IMG/VR virus record: IMGVR_UViG_3300035001_000008
Coordinates: 1-64,000 of that record
Source: a virus
DNA length: 64,000 nucleotides
Reading direction: 5' to 3' (one strand)
Shown here: positions 8,976 through 19,500 of the stretch, in pieces
Layout: each line of letters begins with the position of its first letter
How positions within the stretch are numbered: the stretch's first letter is position 1
Translations under genes and position numbers: made by a program
The notes under the pieces: model-generated
The model's input: the letters and a program-made list of their open reading frames with translations, nothing else
Told to the model about the DNA's origin: nothing
Database searches by the model: none

Positions 8976-11900
8976 TGGTAGTCCCTGTCTTAACATTAGA
9001 CCCTAGCTTAAATATTAGGGCTAAGCCTAAATATCCGGTATATGAAAATCAATTAGGTGATGGCTATACAGCCAATGAACCCGCAGCCTCTAACATTCTA
9101 ATTGAATGGGAATTATCTGCTGTATTAACTAAGGCTGAATCTGATTCTGTCTCAGCCGATTTAACGCTTTATAACGGGTTTATCCCGTTTCAATGGCAAC
9201 CTTACCCAACTTACCCTAAACGCACTTACGTTTGTAAAGAATGGAAACTTACCAGTAAAGGAACAAATGGCGTTACTAACATCTATGCATTCTCAGCAAC
9301 GTTTTTAGAAGATTCTAGTGGTGCATGTTTAGAACTATTAGATGAATTTAGTGAAAATGATATTCTAGATTTATTGGATGGGGCTGATTTATTCCTATTT
9401 ACCTATACAAGGAATACATTACCCTTCCTACTTAACGCTAATTCTATTTCAGTAAATAGCTTTCACCCTTTATTAAAGAAAGGTAGTTACTTACCTGCTA
9501 GCTCAGGTACTACTCTAGGACAAGCCTTGGGTAGCAAAGCATCTCTAGCAGCCTACCAGCAGACTAACGATGTAGCATGGCTTAACAGGGCTGTAGCAAT
9601 GGCTCAAGCTCTAATCGCTAACTACTATAGAGGCGCTACTATCCCTCTACAAGGTGCTGAAAATACGTTATTTATGCCGCACCGATTAATTAACGTAAAA
9701 GAACCTTTAGTGAGCAAGGGTACTTTAGTTAATCCTCCCCTTAATTCAGGACACTTTAGCGAAGTATTTACTTTTACAAATGGTGTAGCTACTATTCCAG
9801 GTGGTTTACTTTCAAATGTCTACAAAGTATATTCACTTACGGGTAGATTACTTTGGAATTATGTTAAAGCGCCAGTCATCAGCGGTACTGAGTATGTAGT
9901 TAGTTACTGGGTATCTAACTATGAATTAAATGGCACTAACTACGCTATGAATAAAAGTAGTGAAAGTATCACAGGTGATCCCTTCCTACAAACAGCAGAA
10001 CCCGCTGGTAAAGTTGTTTTACAAAACACTTCCTTTAACGGTAATTTAATTGTTGTATACTCTGATTATTCAGGTGAAACGATTGGAACAAATACGTTAT
10101 TTGAAATTGACCCTATTACTAGGCCATTGGTCGGTAATGAGGTAAGTTTTGCGTTTGATGCAGCACCCTACTTATATGAAGCGTTTACTCTGCTAGCTAG
10201 TGAAACTGAAGATACTAGTTGGGCTAGAGCAGCCGCCGCTACACGCTATACCACTATTCAGAATGCCAATGTTCAAGCTACGTCTTACTTTTATAAAAAA
10301 GAAGTATTCCCCGACCCGTTAAGATGGCCAGGTTCACAAATCTTTTATCTCAATAATGCTAACGGAGGTTCAACATCCCGTGTAACATTTGGTGATAAAA
10401 CAGATTGGCTACAAATTAACAGCAATCTATCAGCAACACCTTTAACACAAGCAACTGAGTTTCAAAACGCTTCCACTATTGTTACCGCTTTTACTGATAG
10501 CACTATTACAGTAGAGGCTGAATCTTCCGTAGGTACAGTACTTACAGTTACTCTTTCAACTAGCGCAAATACATCAGCTAAGACTGATTTATATTCAGTT
10601 TATTTAGTTTTGCTAGGGGATATTCTAAGAGGGCGTACTTACAATATCAGAGAATTTATAAGATGGTCTAGAGGGCCAAATATTGGTGATGTTGTAGCTG
10701 GGGGCGATCAGTACCTAGTATGGCATCCAAGGATCTCAGATAACCCTGTATACACATTGGCTGATTCAGAATCAGTGGTTTCCACTTATTTAGCAGACTC
10801 AAGTTATAAATTTGATGAAGGCACTGAACTAGAATTTATAACTGATGTTCTAGTTTCTCGAATTGAATTAACTAGACGGGTAACTGCAAAAGCAGGTTTA
10901 ATTTTAATCCAGGGTAATGGTGCATCCTTTGGTGCTCAAGCATTCGCCCCACCTAAAGTAGTACTTAAAGTGTCTGGTACTGATATCAGACTAGTATTTA
11001 CCGATGCGGCTGATAATAAGTTTGCTGTAACTATTCCTGCTACAGGTGAATGGACTGAATACAATGATGGATGGTTAGGTGTAACGGCTGTAGAACATTC
11101 TTTTGCACCTAATACGGGTGCTCAAATTAAAGCAATTGAATTTGAAGTGCTTACTTCTAGAGTCACTGCCGTTATTGATGTATTTTATGTAGGTAATGCA
11201 CCACTTGAACGATTAAACCTACCCTCTCAGATTTATAAGGGTGTAATCACAAGTAACGTAAGAGGCGCAAATTCTTTATTTATTGGTGATTTTAAGCAAG
11301 ATAGCAACCCGCTAGACCTATTACTCTATAGCCCTGGTATATGGCCTGCTACGGCTACCGCGATAGATGGCGTTGTAGAGGCTTGGACGGGTGAACCCTA
11401 TACAGGATACCAAAACCCGCATATATGGCTTGAATGGGGTGTTACTGCTAATGCTCAGAACGTGTTTAACTTCCTAGCAGCCGCACAAGAAGCCTATGTA
11501 GCTCAAGTACCTAATTCACAGATAGGGCCATTTGCCCCAGTGTTTAATTGGGCATCGTGGGATACTCTATCAGTACGTCAGCAAGATATTAATAAATTTA
11601 GTTGGTTAGGGGCTGACCCTAATGTAGATTGGTCAGTTTATCAATTCAGAGCATTAGAGGCCGCTGCAAAAGCTTGGACGTTAGTACCTACTAATCCAAT
11701 CGCTCAAAAGTTAGTGATGCGGTTTTTGACATTCTTAAATAATAATTACTACGGTAGGTTAACCCTTAAACCCTTAACCACTTTTGACAACTTAGGCGGA
11801 TTACCTTTTGCTGAATCAAATGATCCACAATCAGCCGCTTTATTATTAAAAACCGCTATCTATGCAAACTTAGCAGGCGGTAATGAAAATATTACATTCC

Positions 11901-12397
11901 CTTTAATCCTGCATTGTTACAGATACCTTAAATCTGAGTATATAAATACTGGTGTGATGGCGGGTTCTTTTGCTAAATCACAGTCTACTTTTACTCAAAG
12001 TTCCATTGATTATAAAGAGTATTATTTTAATGCTCATATGGAAGTAGTTGATGCTTTAAGCTTATTAAATCAATATCGGAATGAGTTAACCGTGCCTCCA
12101 TGCGGGTTAATTTACTTAGACGGTAGAGCTTCAGAACTATTTGATGCTACTTTTTATCTTGCTACTTATTCTGATGTTCAACCTTTAATTGCATCAGGTA
12201 CTTATGCAGATGCTTACGACCATTACTTAAAAGTAGGACAGTCTGAGGGTAGGTTCTTTTACTTTGATGAGGAATACTACTTAGCTACTTATAGAGAAAT
12301 TCAGCCTGCTATTGATGCTGGGTTAATTTCACCTGTAGTAATTGACCATTGGTTTATGTTTGGCATATTCCAAGGTAGAAGACCGCATCCTTTTTAG
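8975..12397 (+). CDS. Large tail-associated adsorption protein, possible polysaccharide-active tailspike
   Basis: 1140 residues in several parts. Residues about 1-115 resemble the gpM-like protein at 2821 (compare KEWKLTSK with NEWNLELL) and probably dock the protein on the tail. The middle has helical segments with aromatic residues and repeated SLAAYQQTND / AWARAA-type helices, reminiscent of alpha/alpha-barrel carbohydrate-active enzymes, alternating with beta domains. The C-terminus (about 1050-1140) has two copies of a YYLATY...I/VQP...HY/HW...G..(E)GR unit seen in secreted cyanobacterial and proteobacterial proteins. I infer host recognition, perhaps sheath degradation; no catalytic residues can be named. 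Confidence 0.6.
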   Translation: MVVPVLTLDPSLNIRAKPKYPVYENQLGDGYTANEPAASNILIEWELSAVLTKAESDSVSADLTLYNGFIPFQWQPYPTYPKRTYVCKEWKLTSKGTNGVTNIYAFSATFLEDSSGACLELLDEFSENDILDLLDGADLFLFTYTRNTLPFLLNANSISVNSFHPLLKKGSYLPASSGTTLGQALGSKASLAAYQQTNDVAWLNRAVAMAQALIANYYRGATIPLQGAENTLFMPHRLINVKEPLVSKGTLVNPPLNSGHFSEVFTFTNGVATIPGGLLSNVYKVYSLTGRLLWNYVKAPVISGTEYVVSYWVSNYELNGTNYAMNKSSESITGDPFLQTAEPAGKVVLQNTSFNGNLIVVYSDYSGETIGTNTLFEIDPITRPLVGNEVSFAFDAAPYLYEAFTLLASETEDTSWARAAAATRYTTIQNANVQATSYFYKKEVFPDPLRWPGSQIFYLNNANGGSTSRVTFGDKTDWLQINSNLSATPLTQATEFQNASTIVTAFTDSTITVEAESSVGTVLTVTLSTSANTSAKTDLYSVYLVLLGDILRGRTYNIREFIRWSRGPNIGDVVAGGDQYLVWHPRISDNPVYTLADSESVVSTYLADSSYKFDEGTELEFITDVLVSRIELTRRVTAKAGLILIQGNGASFGAQAFAPPKVVLKVSGTDIRLVFTDAADNKFAVTIPATGEWTEYNDGWLGVTAVEHSFAPNTGAQIKAIEFEVLTSRVTAVIDVFYVGNAPLERLNLPSQIYKGVITSNVRGANSLFIGDFKQDSNPLDLLLYSPGIWPATATAIDGVVEAWTGEPYTGYQNPHIWLEWGVTANAQNVFNFLAAAQEAYVAQVPNSQIGPFAPVFNWASWDTLSVRQQDINKFSWLGADPNVDWSVYQFRALEAAAKAWTLVPTNPIAQKLVMRFLTFLNNNYYGRLTLKPLTTFDNLGGLPFAESNDPQSAALLLKTAIYANLAGGNENITFPLILHCYRYLKSEYINTGVMAGSFAKSQSTFTQSSIDYKEYYFNAHMEVVDALSLLNQYRNELTVPPCGLIYLDGRASELFDATFYLATYSDVQPLIASGTYADAYDHYLKVGQSEGRFFYFDEEYYLATYREIQPAIDAGLISPVVIDHWFMFGIFQGRRPHPF

Positions 12398-12441
12398 GTA
12401 TACGCTACAATGTGTGTACTATTAGGATTATCTGAGGGAAT

Positions 12442-13095
12442 ATGAGACCTAAAAAAGACGAACCAAAATGGCAGACGTTTTTATACTTTTTTGCTAGTCG
12501 GGTAATGGTTCCTCCTGTACTGTATTTAGCAAAACGAACTACAACAAATTATCCTGAAGCTGGGGATGTCTTCGCTAGGGCGCTAGTAATCAGTGGTAGT
12601 ATTCCAGTTGCAGACGTACTAAAAGACATTCATTTTAAGAGTCTTGAAGATGTATTAAACAAACTTAAACCAGAACCATTAAGCCCTCGATGGGTTGACG
12701 ATTTACTTTGGGCGGCGAGAGTCAAGGGTGTGGACATGTGGTTGCTCCTGATTCACCACTCAGTTGAAGGTCTCATTACTCCAAGAGAGGGGCCGCTTCG
12801 GCAGGCAAATCAGGATCTTATGGATATTGATAAACGAATAAACATTGACCTTAGTTTGATTGAAGGTATTGATGCGACAAATGTAGATTCTGTAGCCCGT
12901 TGGGTAGCACATGAAACATTAAAGTCGATGTTCACGACCAGTAACGAGACCAGTTATTACTTTTCATCTGGCAGAGGTCGTAGGGCTAAAACAAACAAAG
13001 ACCTTATTCAAGAATGGCTTGACAGAGGATTTGTTGAGGGAGATGGACAGGTAACAGCAATCGCACTACACAAATACGAACTGGTAGAAAAGTAA
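12442..13095 (+). CDS. Hypothetical protein at end of tail-tip operon
   Basis: 217 residues, helical and mixed charged, with a moderately hydrophobic N-terminus. No family recognised. It is the last plus-strand gene before a hairpin and a convergent small gene, and is preceded by a GAGGGA ribosome-binding sequence. Confidence 0.6.
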   Translation: MRPKKDEPKWQTFLYFFASRVMVPPVLYLAKRTTTNYPEAGDVFARALVISGSIPVADVLKDIHFKSLEDVLNKLKPEPLSPRWVDDLLWAARVKGVDMWLLLIHHSVEGLITPREGPLRQANQDLMDIDKRINIDLSLIEGIDATNVDSVARWVAHETLKSMFTTSNETSYYFSSGRGRRAKTNKDLIQEWLDRGFVEGDGQVTAIALHKYELVEK

Positions 13096-13113
13096 TAACA
13101 CGGTTGACAAAAA

Positions 13114-13145
13114 TCCTAGGGTGTATTAATCCTTAGGCTTTTTTA
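13114..13145 (+). terminator. Probable intrinsic terminator of the tail-tip operon
   Basis: An imperfect stem (CCTAGG with CCTTAGG, one bulge) is followed by a run of six or more T. It lies between convergent genes ending at 13095 (plus) and 13149 (minus). Confidence 0.5.
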
Positions 13146-13148
13146 TTT

Positions 13149-13403
13149 TTAATTACAACCTAGTTCAGTGGATTTTAACTGGTATTGAAGTCTATGATTT
13201 ATTTCTAGGCTAGTCGCCTCTATTTCTTTAACAGGGTTGCCACTAGCTTTTAACATTTTAATTTCTTGAGCAACATCATCAGACTCCCTTGTAAGTTCTT
13301 CACAAGGGGTTAAATTTGATTCGTAGTGATAGTTCCCTAAGATAACCCCTACAGCCCCAGCAAAGCAAATGCCTAGTGCTGCATATTGAATATAGCGTTT
13401 CAT
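13149..13403 (-). CDS. Small single-pass membrane protein
   Basis: 84 residues. A hydrophobic segment at about 7-24 follows a short basic N-terminus, and the rest is helical and charged with cysteines at 34 and 83. The shape (N-terminal anchor plus periplasmic helix) is compatible with an inner-membrane spanin or another small envelope protein, but there is no sequence proof. It lies directly downstream of the tape measure gene on the same strand. Confidence 0.5.
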   Translation of the reverse strand: MKRYIQYAALGICFAGAVGVILGNYHYESNLTPCEELTRESDDVAQEIKMLKASGNPVKEIEATSLEINHRLQYQLKSTELGCN

Positions 13404-13532
13404 ATTATTTAAGTTAGCAATACCTATTAGTAGCTTACCAACGTAACAACGTCAATGAGTTTATGAAAGGTTTATGTTAGCGAAGTTACTTTTAGTTGCT
13501 ACCTTTATAAGAGTTGTATTCAATCTAGTTAG

Positions 13533-16500
13533 TTAACCGTTATACAATTGACCATTAAAACGCTTTTCCCGTTGTATTAGTTGTAATGTAGTTTTTTCAA
13601 TAGCATCCGATAATTTGCGGGTAAAGTCTGCATCATTTTCAGTATTTCCGCTACTTTGAATATTGATAGGAATGCTAATGTTTGGCCCTGTCTTAGTTGC
13701 TGTTTGGCTTAGGTTTACACCAGTACTAACGGCAGCACCAGGCACCACGCCGCCATTCTTAAACCCTAAGACGTTCTCAATGCTTTGTCCTTGATAAGCT
13801 AATACTCCATTTAAGACGTTTTGCATTTTCTCATTGAGAACGTATTCTCCAGGAGTTAAAGTAGCTAGGACAGAATTGCTACCTTCTTTTCTTAAAGCAT
13901 CTTCTATGGTGGTGTTGACCATGCCCATTTGGCCGACTACCCCACCATCCTTAAAGCCTAATAGCCCAGTGACCATACCGATTATGCTCCCTAGACCTCC
14001 TCCAGAACCCCCACCGCCAAACAAGGATCCAATTATTCCCCCTAGACCACCTCCCCCTTGGCCCCCACCGCCGCCGAAGATGTTACCGAATAGGTTTGAG
14101 AAGAACCCGCCGCCTTTCTCAGACCCTTGAACAATGGCTTGACCTAGATTCCTAGCACCGCTTTCAAAGCTCAGGTTTAGGTTGCTAGTGTCTACCTGCA
14201 AGCCGCCTCTACCCGACTTGTTACCTCCTCCACCTAAGAAACTGAAAGCACCTGAGCCAAAGTTCTCAGCCTGTAAACCGCCAAACATGCCGCTATGGCC
14301 TGTAGCATTTAGAGAACTTTCAAAACTCAATGCAGCCTGCTGAATAGTGGCGGCAAATTGGTTTCCTGCTTCGATAAACATTTGAGAGGATACTTGAGCT
14401 GCGTTAGCTAACGTATCACCTGGAGTAGCGCCTTCAAGCGCAAACCCGGTATCTCCAGCCGTATCAGATTCAGACCCAAACAACCCGCCAAATATATTTT
14501 CTGACATACCGGCTGTAAGCTTTTGAGCAACCATGCTAGCGAGAGAAGAAATCATACTGCTGATAAATCCTCTAAAGGCTTCACCTACAGTCTTTGACCC
14601 GTCTAAAATTCCGGTGAACATTTCAGTCATGCTAGATTGCATACTGCTAATAATGGGTGTCAGTTCACTAAATTCTGTGTTTATAGAATCTAAGTTAAGC
14701 CCATTAAGTTGCGTTGCATTATCAGTCATTGCCTTAATAGATTCTGCTGACAATGTGGCATCATTTTGAATCTGCTGTAATTGCTCACGAAACCTTAAAT
14801 TCTCGGCCTGCTGTGCTTGTTGTCTTGCTTGGCCTTGAGTAGCGTAAGCATTGCTAAAGCCAAGTGTGTTAGCCCGTTGCATCCGTGCATCGTTTACGGC
14901 TGAACTTGAATCAAACACAGCACGTTCATCACGCATGGATTGGTCGTTAGTAGTTCTAGCAGCATCTTGACGCTGAATTTGTAAACGATTATTAGAATCA
15001 GTTTCAATAACACTTACTCGCAATTCATAATCTTCTTGAGTAATGTTACCATCTAGCAATTCTTTTCTAAGGGCGTTTAATTGCTCAAGTTTAGCCAAAT
15101 CAATCTCATCAATTTCAATATTGAATTGCATTTGATTAGCTTGAGATTGTTGACCAGCCCTACGTAGTAACTCTATAGTTGGGCCGCTAGTCTCTCTATC
15201 AAAGTCAACCCTAGAACGTAGTTTAGCAATACGTTCAGCTTCAATAGCAATTTCACCAGCAATTATTAATTGCTCTTTTTCTTTGTCATGAAGTTCTTCT
15301 AATTCAGCAAGGTACTCTCTACGTGATTCTAATTCAGGCTCTAGGGTATCTTGAGCAGTCTCAAGAATACCTATTTGAGTTCTAATTGCTTCAATTTGAG
15401 CAGGGTTTGCCCCTTGCGCAATAAGAGCTTTAATTGCTTCATTAAATGCTGCAATCTGAGCATCAGCGTTTTCAGAAGATAGACTCATATCCTCCATTTC
15501 GCGGTATAGCTCACGGTTAGAATCTTCAAACTCACGTTGTAGCTTGATTAAATCTTGAGCTAAAGCGGTATCAGCGGTTTGAGGTGCCAAAGCTAAGGTT
15601 CTGTCTTCTAACTCTCTATCTCTACCACGTTGGGAATCTTCCTCAGCCCACGCATCCTGTAGCAACTGCTGTTCAAGCTTACGGGTATTTAGATTGATTT
15701 GGGCAGTCCTGATCGCATCCCTAGCCGCCTGAGACTGCTGTACCGCATCAATCTGAGCATTAGCCCCTTGTAGCGCTAGGTTCTGCCCCTGCTTAATACC
15801 TGATGTATTAACAGAAGGCTGCATAATCGCGCTAGGTACACCAGTTGCGGTAGACCCACCTCCACCCATAACAGCCGCAGCAATCGCTTGAGCTTCTGCA
15901 TCCCATCGTCTAGGAGCATCTGGGTGGGCTGACCGTTGGACACGGTGAGAAGCCCTATAGATGTCTGAGCGGTCATTTACATCTAGTAAACCGATATTGC
16001 TACCCCTGCCCTGGAAAAAGGACTCAGCAGCAAATTCAGGGTTAGTAATTTGAGAACGATTACCCCATTCCATACTAGGGCGTTGTTGGAACATCCCTAG
16101 TGAGTCTCTATCTCCACCATTTAAGTTCTGTAGAGTAGATTCTTGAATAGCCGTTGCAATAGCCCCCTCAATGTCCCTCTGGGTAGCACCTAAGCGTCTA
16201 CCAGTCTCCGCAATGGTTTGGGCTAGCCTAATTTGCTCTTGTGTGGCTTGAACACCTTTGACTGTCAGGCTAGAGGCTTGAACAGGTGCGGATGATCGTT
16301 GTCCGTGATCATGACCATCACCCTCATGATGCCCAGCCGTTAACTGAGTATTGGATTGATTGTTAGTACGCCCCTTATAGTTAGCAAACACTTGATCTGG
16401 TGCTGCAAAGGGATTGATACCCCGTTGATTCAAATATTGGATAGGGTCAACCGTTCCTCTAGAACCATAACCACCCTGACCCTGGGAGTTAGCATCGTTT

Positions 16501-19500
16501 CTAATTTCGTAGTGGATAACCCCTGTCTGAGTCTCCCCCCTACCTACAGCTTGGCCTGGTGCAATGGTATCTCCTACCTGAACTAGACCCGTTGCAAACT
16601 CAGCAATCCTTTCAACTACGCCTAGAGCTTCATTAAATACATCTACATAGTGACCATAGCCGCCAGGGTCGTTACCTACGTTAGTAACCCTACCGCCGAT
16701 AAAGCTTACGGCATTAGCGTTAGGCCCGCTAATATCAAAGTCTTCCCCAGCGTGTGAACGTGAACCTCCACCCCTAGAAGCACCGTACTTTTGAGCGGCT
16801 AAGGTATTTCGATATTGCTGACTAAGCTGATTGTTTACAGGCCCGCCGCTACTACTAGATCCTCCGCCTAGAGTGGCACTGTTATTAGCCTGATTAAATA
16901 AATCATTACCTTGCTGCATTACCCCGGCTAACTGAGCGTTAATATCAGCAACTTGCTTTGCTGAATTAAGGGAGTCCATAATCCCCTCAAAGATTGTTTC
17001 AAGGGTACTTGTAATTACGTCAAAATAACTACCAAGGAAATCATCAGTAATCCCTGAAATAGAATTAGTTAATTCCGCCTTTAAGTTATCAAAACCGGCT
17101 TGAGCTAAGCTTGCTTTAACGTCAAGCATTGTCGATGTAAAGGATTCTTGAATACCTTTGTAATAATCAGTAATAGACTTGCCTAGTTCAGTTAATTGAT
17201 TTTGAGCCTCAGCGGCAGATTCATCAATTGTCGCTTGAATGTCTAAAATCTGAGATTCAAAATCTTTAACTTGGATTAAACCTTCCAATGCTTTTTGCAT
17301 TTCAGGGGAATCTTTGCCAACATCCTCGGCCATTGTTGCGAGTTCATTTGGCCCAAGGGATGTTAGAGAAGCACTACCACCCATCGAATTAATAGCGGAT
17401 GCTAATTCAGGCGTATTCAATAATGCTTGAATATCAGAAATAGCTTTCTGTGCCGCTATTAACTGGGCTTGCAACGTTTGCCGTTCTAACTGCCCTTGTA
17501 GGTTCGTTACCTGCCCATCGGTAGCGCCTGACATTCTAGCTCTAGCAATAGCGCTACGCCCCACGGAATCGGCATTCTGAGAGCTTAGAACAGCATCTTG
17601 GAATGCTGCACCTACATCCCGTAAAGACTTACCAATTCTATCTAAAGACGTTACCGATTTATCAAGTTCATCAGTCCAAGCCTGTTGCTCTTTCTCAAGT
17701 TTAGTAATTTGAGGTGTAATTTTAGCAACAGCTTCAGCATAAGTATTTTGAGTAATTGCACCTGAATCTCGCATTACGGTAAGCGCTTCTAATGCAGACT
17801 TTTGAGCAGCTAATTGATCATCAACCGCTTGTCTAGTACTGGTAATATCACCAATTAAACCTTTACGTGCTTCTAGCCTGGTGTTAATCTCTTCTTCAAG
17901 CTTAGCTCTACCTTTTACATCTTCAGGGTTTAATGCTTTCAAAGCTCTAAGCTTTTGCTGCATCATATCTATTTGAGCGTCAACTTGCTTAAACTCATCA
18001 AGTTTGGCTCTACCTGCACCTCTTAAAAAGTCATTAGATGCGGCTAAAACTTGATTTGAATTATCTACAGTAGTATCTACAGCCTTAGTAGTATCTGTCT
18101 GTTGCTGGCCTGCTCTAATATTTCTAGCTAACTCAATAGGGTTAGTTGTTAGACCTCTAGCAGCATTTGATAAGAACTTACCACCTACAGGAGACTTTTC
18201 TAGGAATCCATATAGTTTTTCCTTGGCTCCTGCAAGCCCACCTAGTGGGCTATCCATTAACCCACCAATGACACCATCAACTTTTACATCTTTAAGTGAA
18301 TCAGCAGCATTTTTACCGGCCTCTGCTACACCTTCAAGGGATGCCTTAAAGTTATCTAGCTTTTGGGTAGAGCTTTCGGCTACATCGCCCATTTCACCGC
18401 CAGCATCTTGGAATAGCTGAACTACAGCAGCAACAGCCATTACAGCCGCTTGCAACGCTATAGTCTTAAGCATGAATATACCAAAAGCCTTAGCCGCAGC
18501 TAGTGCTGCTAACCTAGTAGCCGCAAAGGTGGCAGGTAGAATACCCATTGCTTGAGCAGCAGCAAAAGCAGCCCCGCCTAATTTAAGCGCAACTGAAGCG
18601 GCTAACGTTGTGATCGCAGTAGATAGCAACGCAGCATTATTAGCTGCAAACTCCATTGCATCAGCAGCAATCTTTAACCCTAGTTGCCTAGCAGGTAATA
18701 TACCTTCTCCAACGTTAGACTGAAGTTCCAATAACGCAGTATTGAAGTTATTAATGGATGCTTGAGCACTGCTGGCCGCACCCGCTACACCTGAATCAGT
18801 TTCAGCACTTAACTGTTGTGCAAACTTGGGCAAAAACTCAGAACTGGTTACTTGCCCAAGCTCTAGTAGCTTGTTCAACTCGCTTGTTGTAGTTCCCATG
18901 GCACGAGCCGAAATCTGAAAAGCACCGGGCAATACTTCACCTAGCTGCCCTCTCAATTCCTCAGCCTGTACTGAACCTTTAGACATGATTTGCTGTAAAG
19001 CAAGCATTGCCCTTTGGGTTTCTTCAGGATTTAATTGATATACAGAGCTAGCTTGTTGAACAGCGCTAAATACTTCTTGAGTACTCTGACCTTCTAATGA
19101 AGTACCTTTAGCCGCCGCCGATAAGCCAACGTAACCGGATACGCTTTGCTTGAAATCAACACCCAGTTCCTTAGATGAGTTCTTAATGTCTTCAATCTTG
19201 TTATTAGCAGATTCGGCATCACCTTCAACAAACTTGAGCACGTTACGATATTTCTGCATTTCAACCGCCGCTTTTGTAGAAGCCGCTGCAAAATCTAAAA
19301 ACATCGGCCCAATAAAGGCTAACGATGTATAACCTAAAAAGCCTCTAAGTACCTCTAAGGCTTGTTCTTTAATACCTTTAAGCATCCCTTCACCGCCTAG
19401 GATACCTTCAGATTTAAGTAATCTATTTACTCTACTAATTAACGTTTCAGCACTTTCACCCTCATTAGCCAGGTTCTTCATTACCCCAGCTTGAGCAGCA

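Noticed and set aside
8975-12397. Diversity-generating retroelement acting on the large adsorption protein
   Set aside because: No reverse transcriptase gene and no template/variable repeat pair was found in the window.
13105-13131. TTGACA followed by TATTAA as a promoter
   Set aside because: The spacing is poor and the -10 part is inside the terminator hairpin between convergent genes, with no plus-strand gene downstream.
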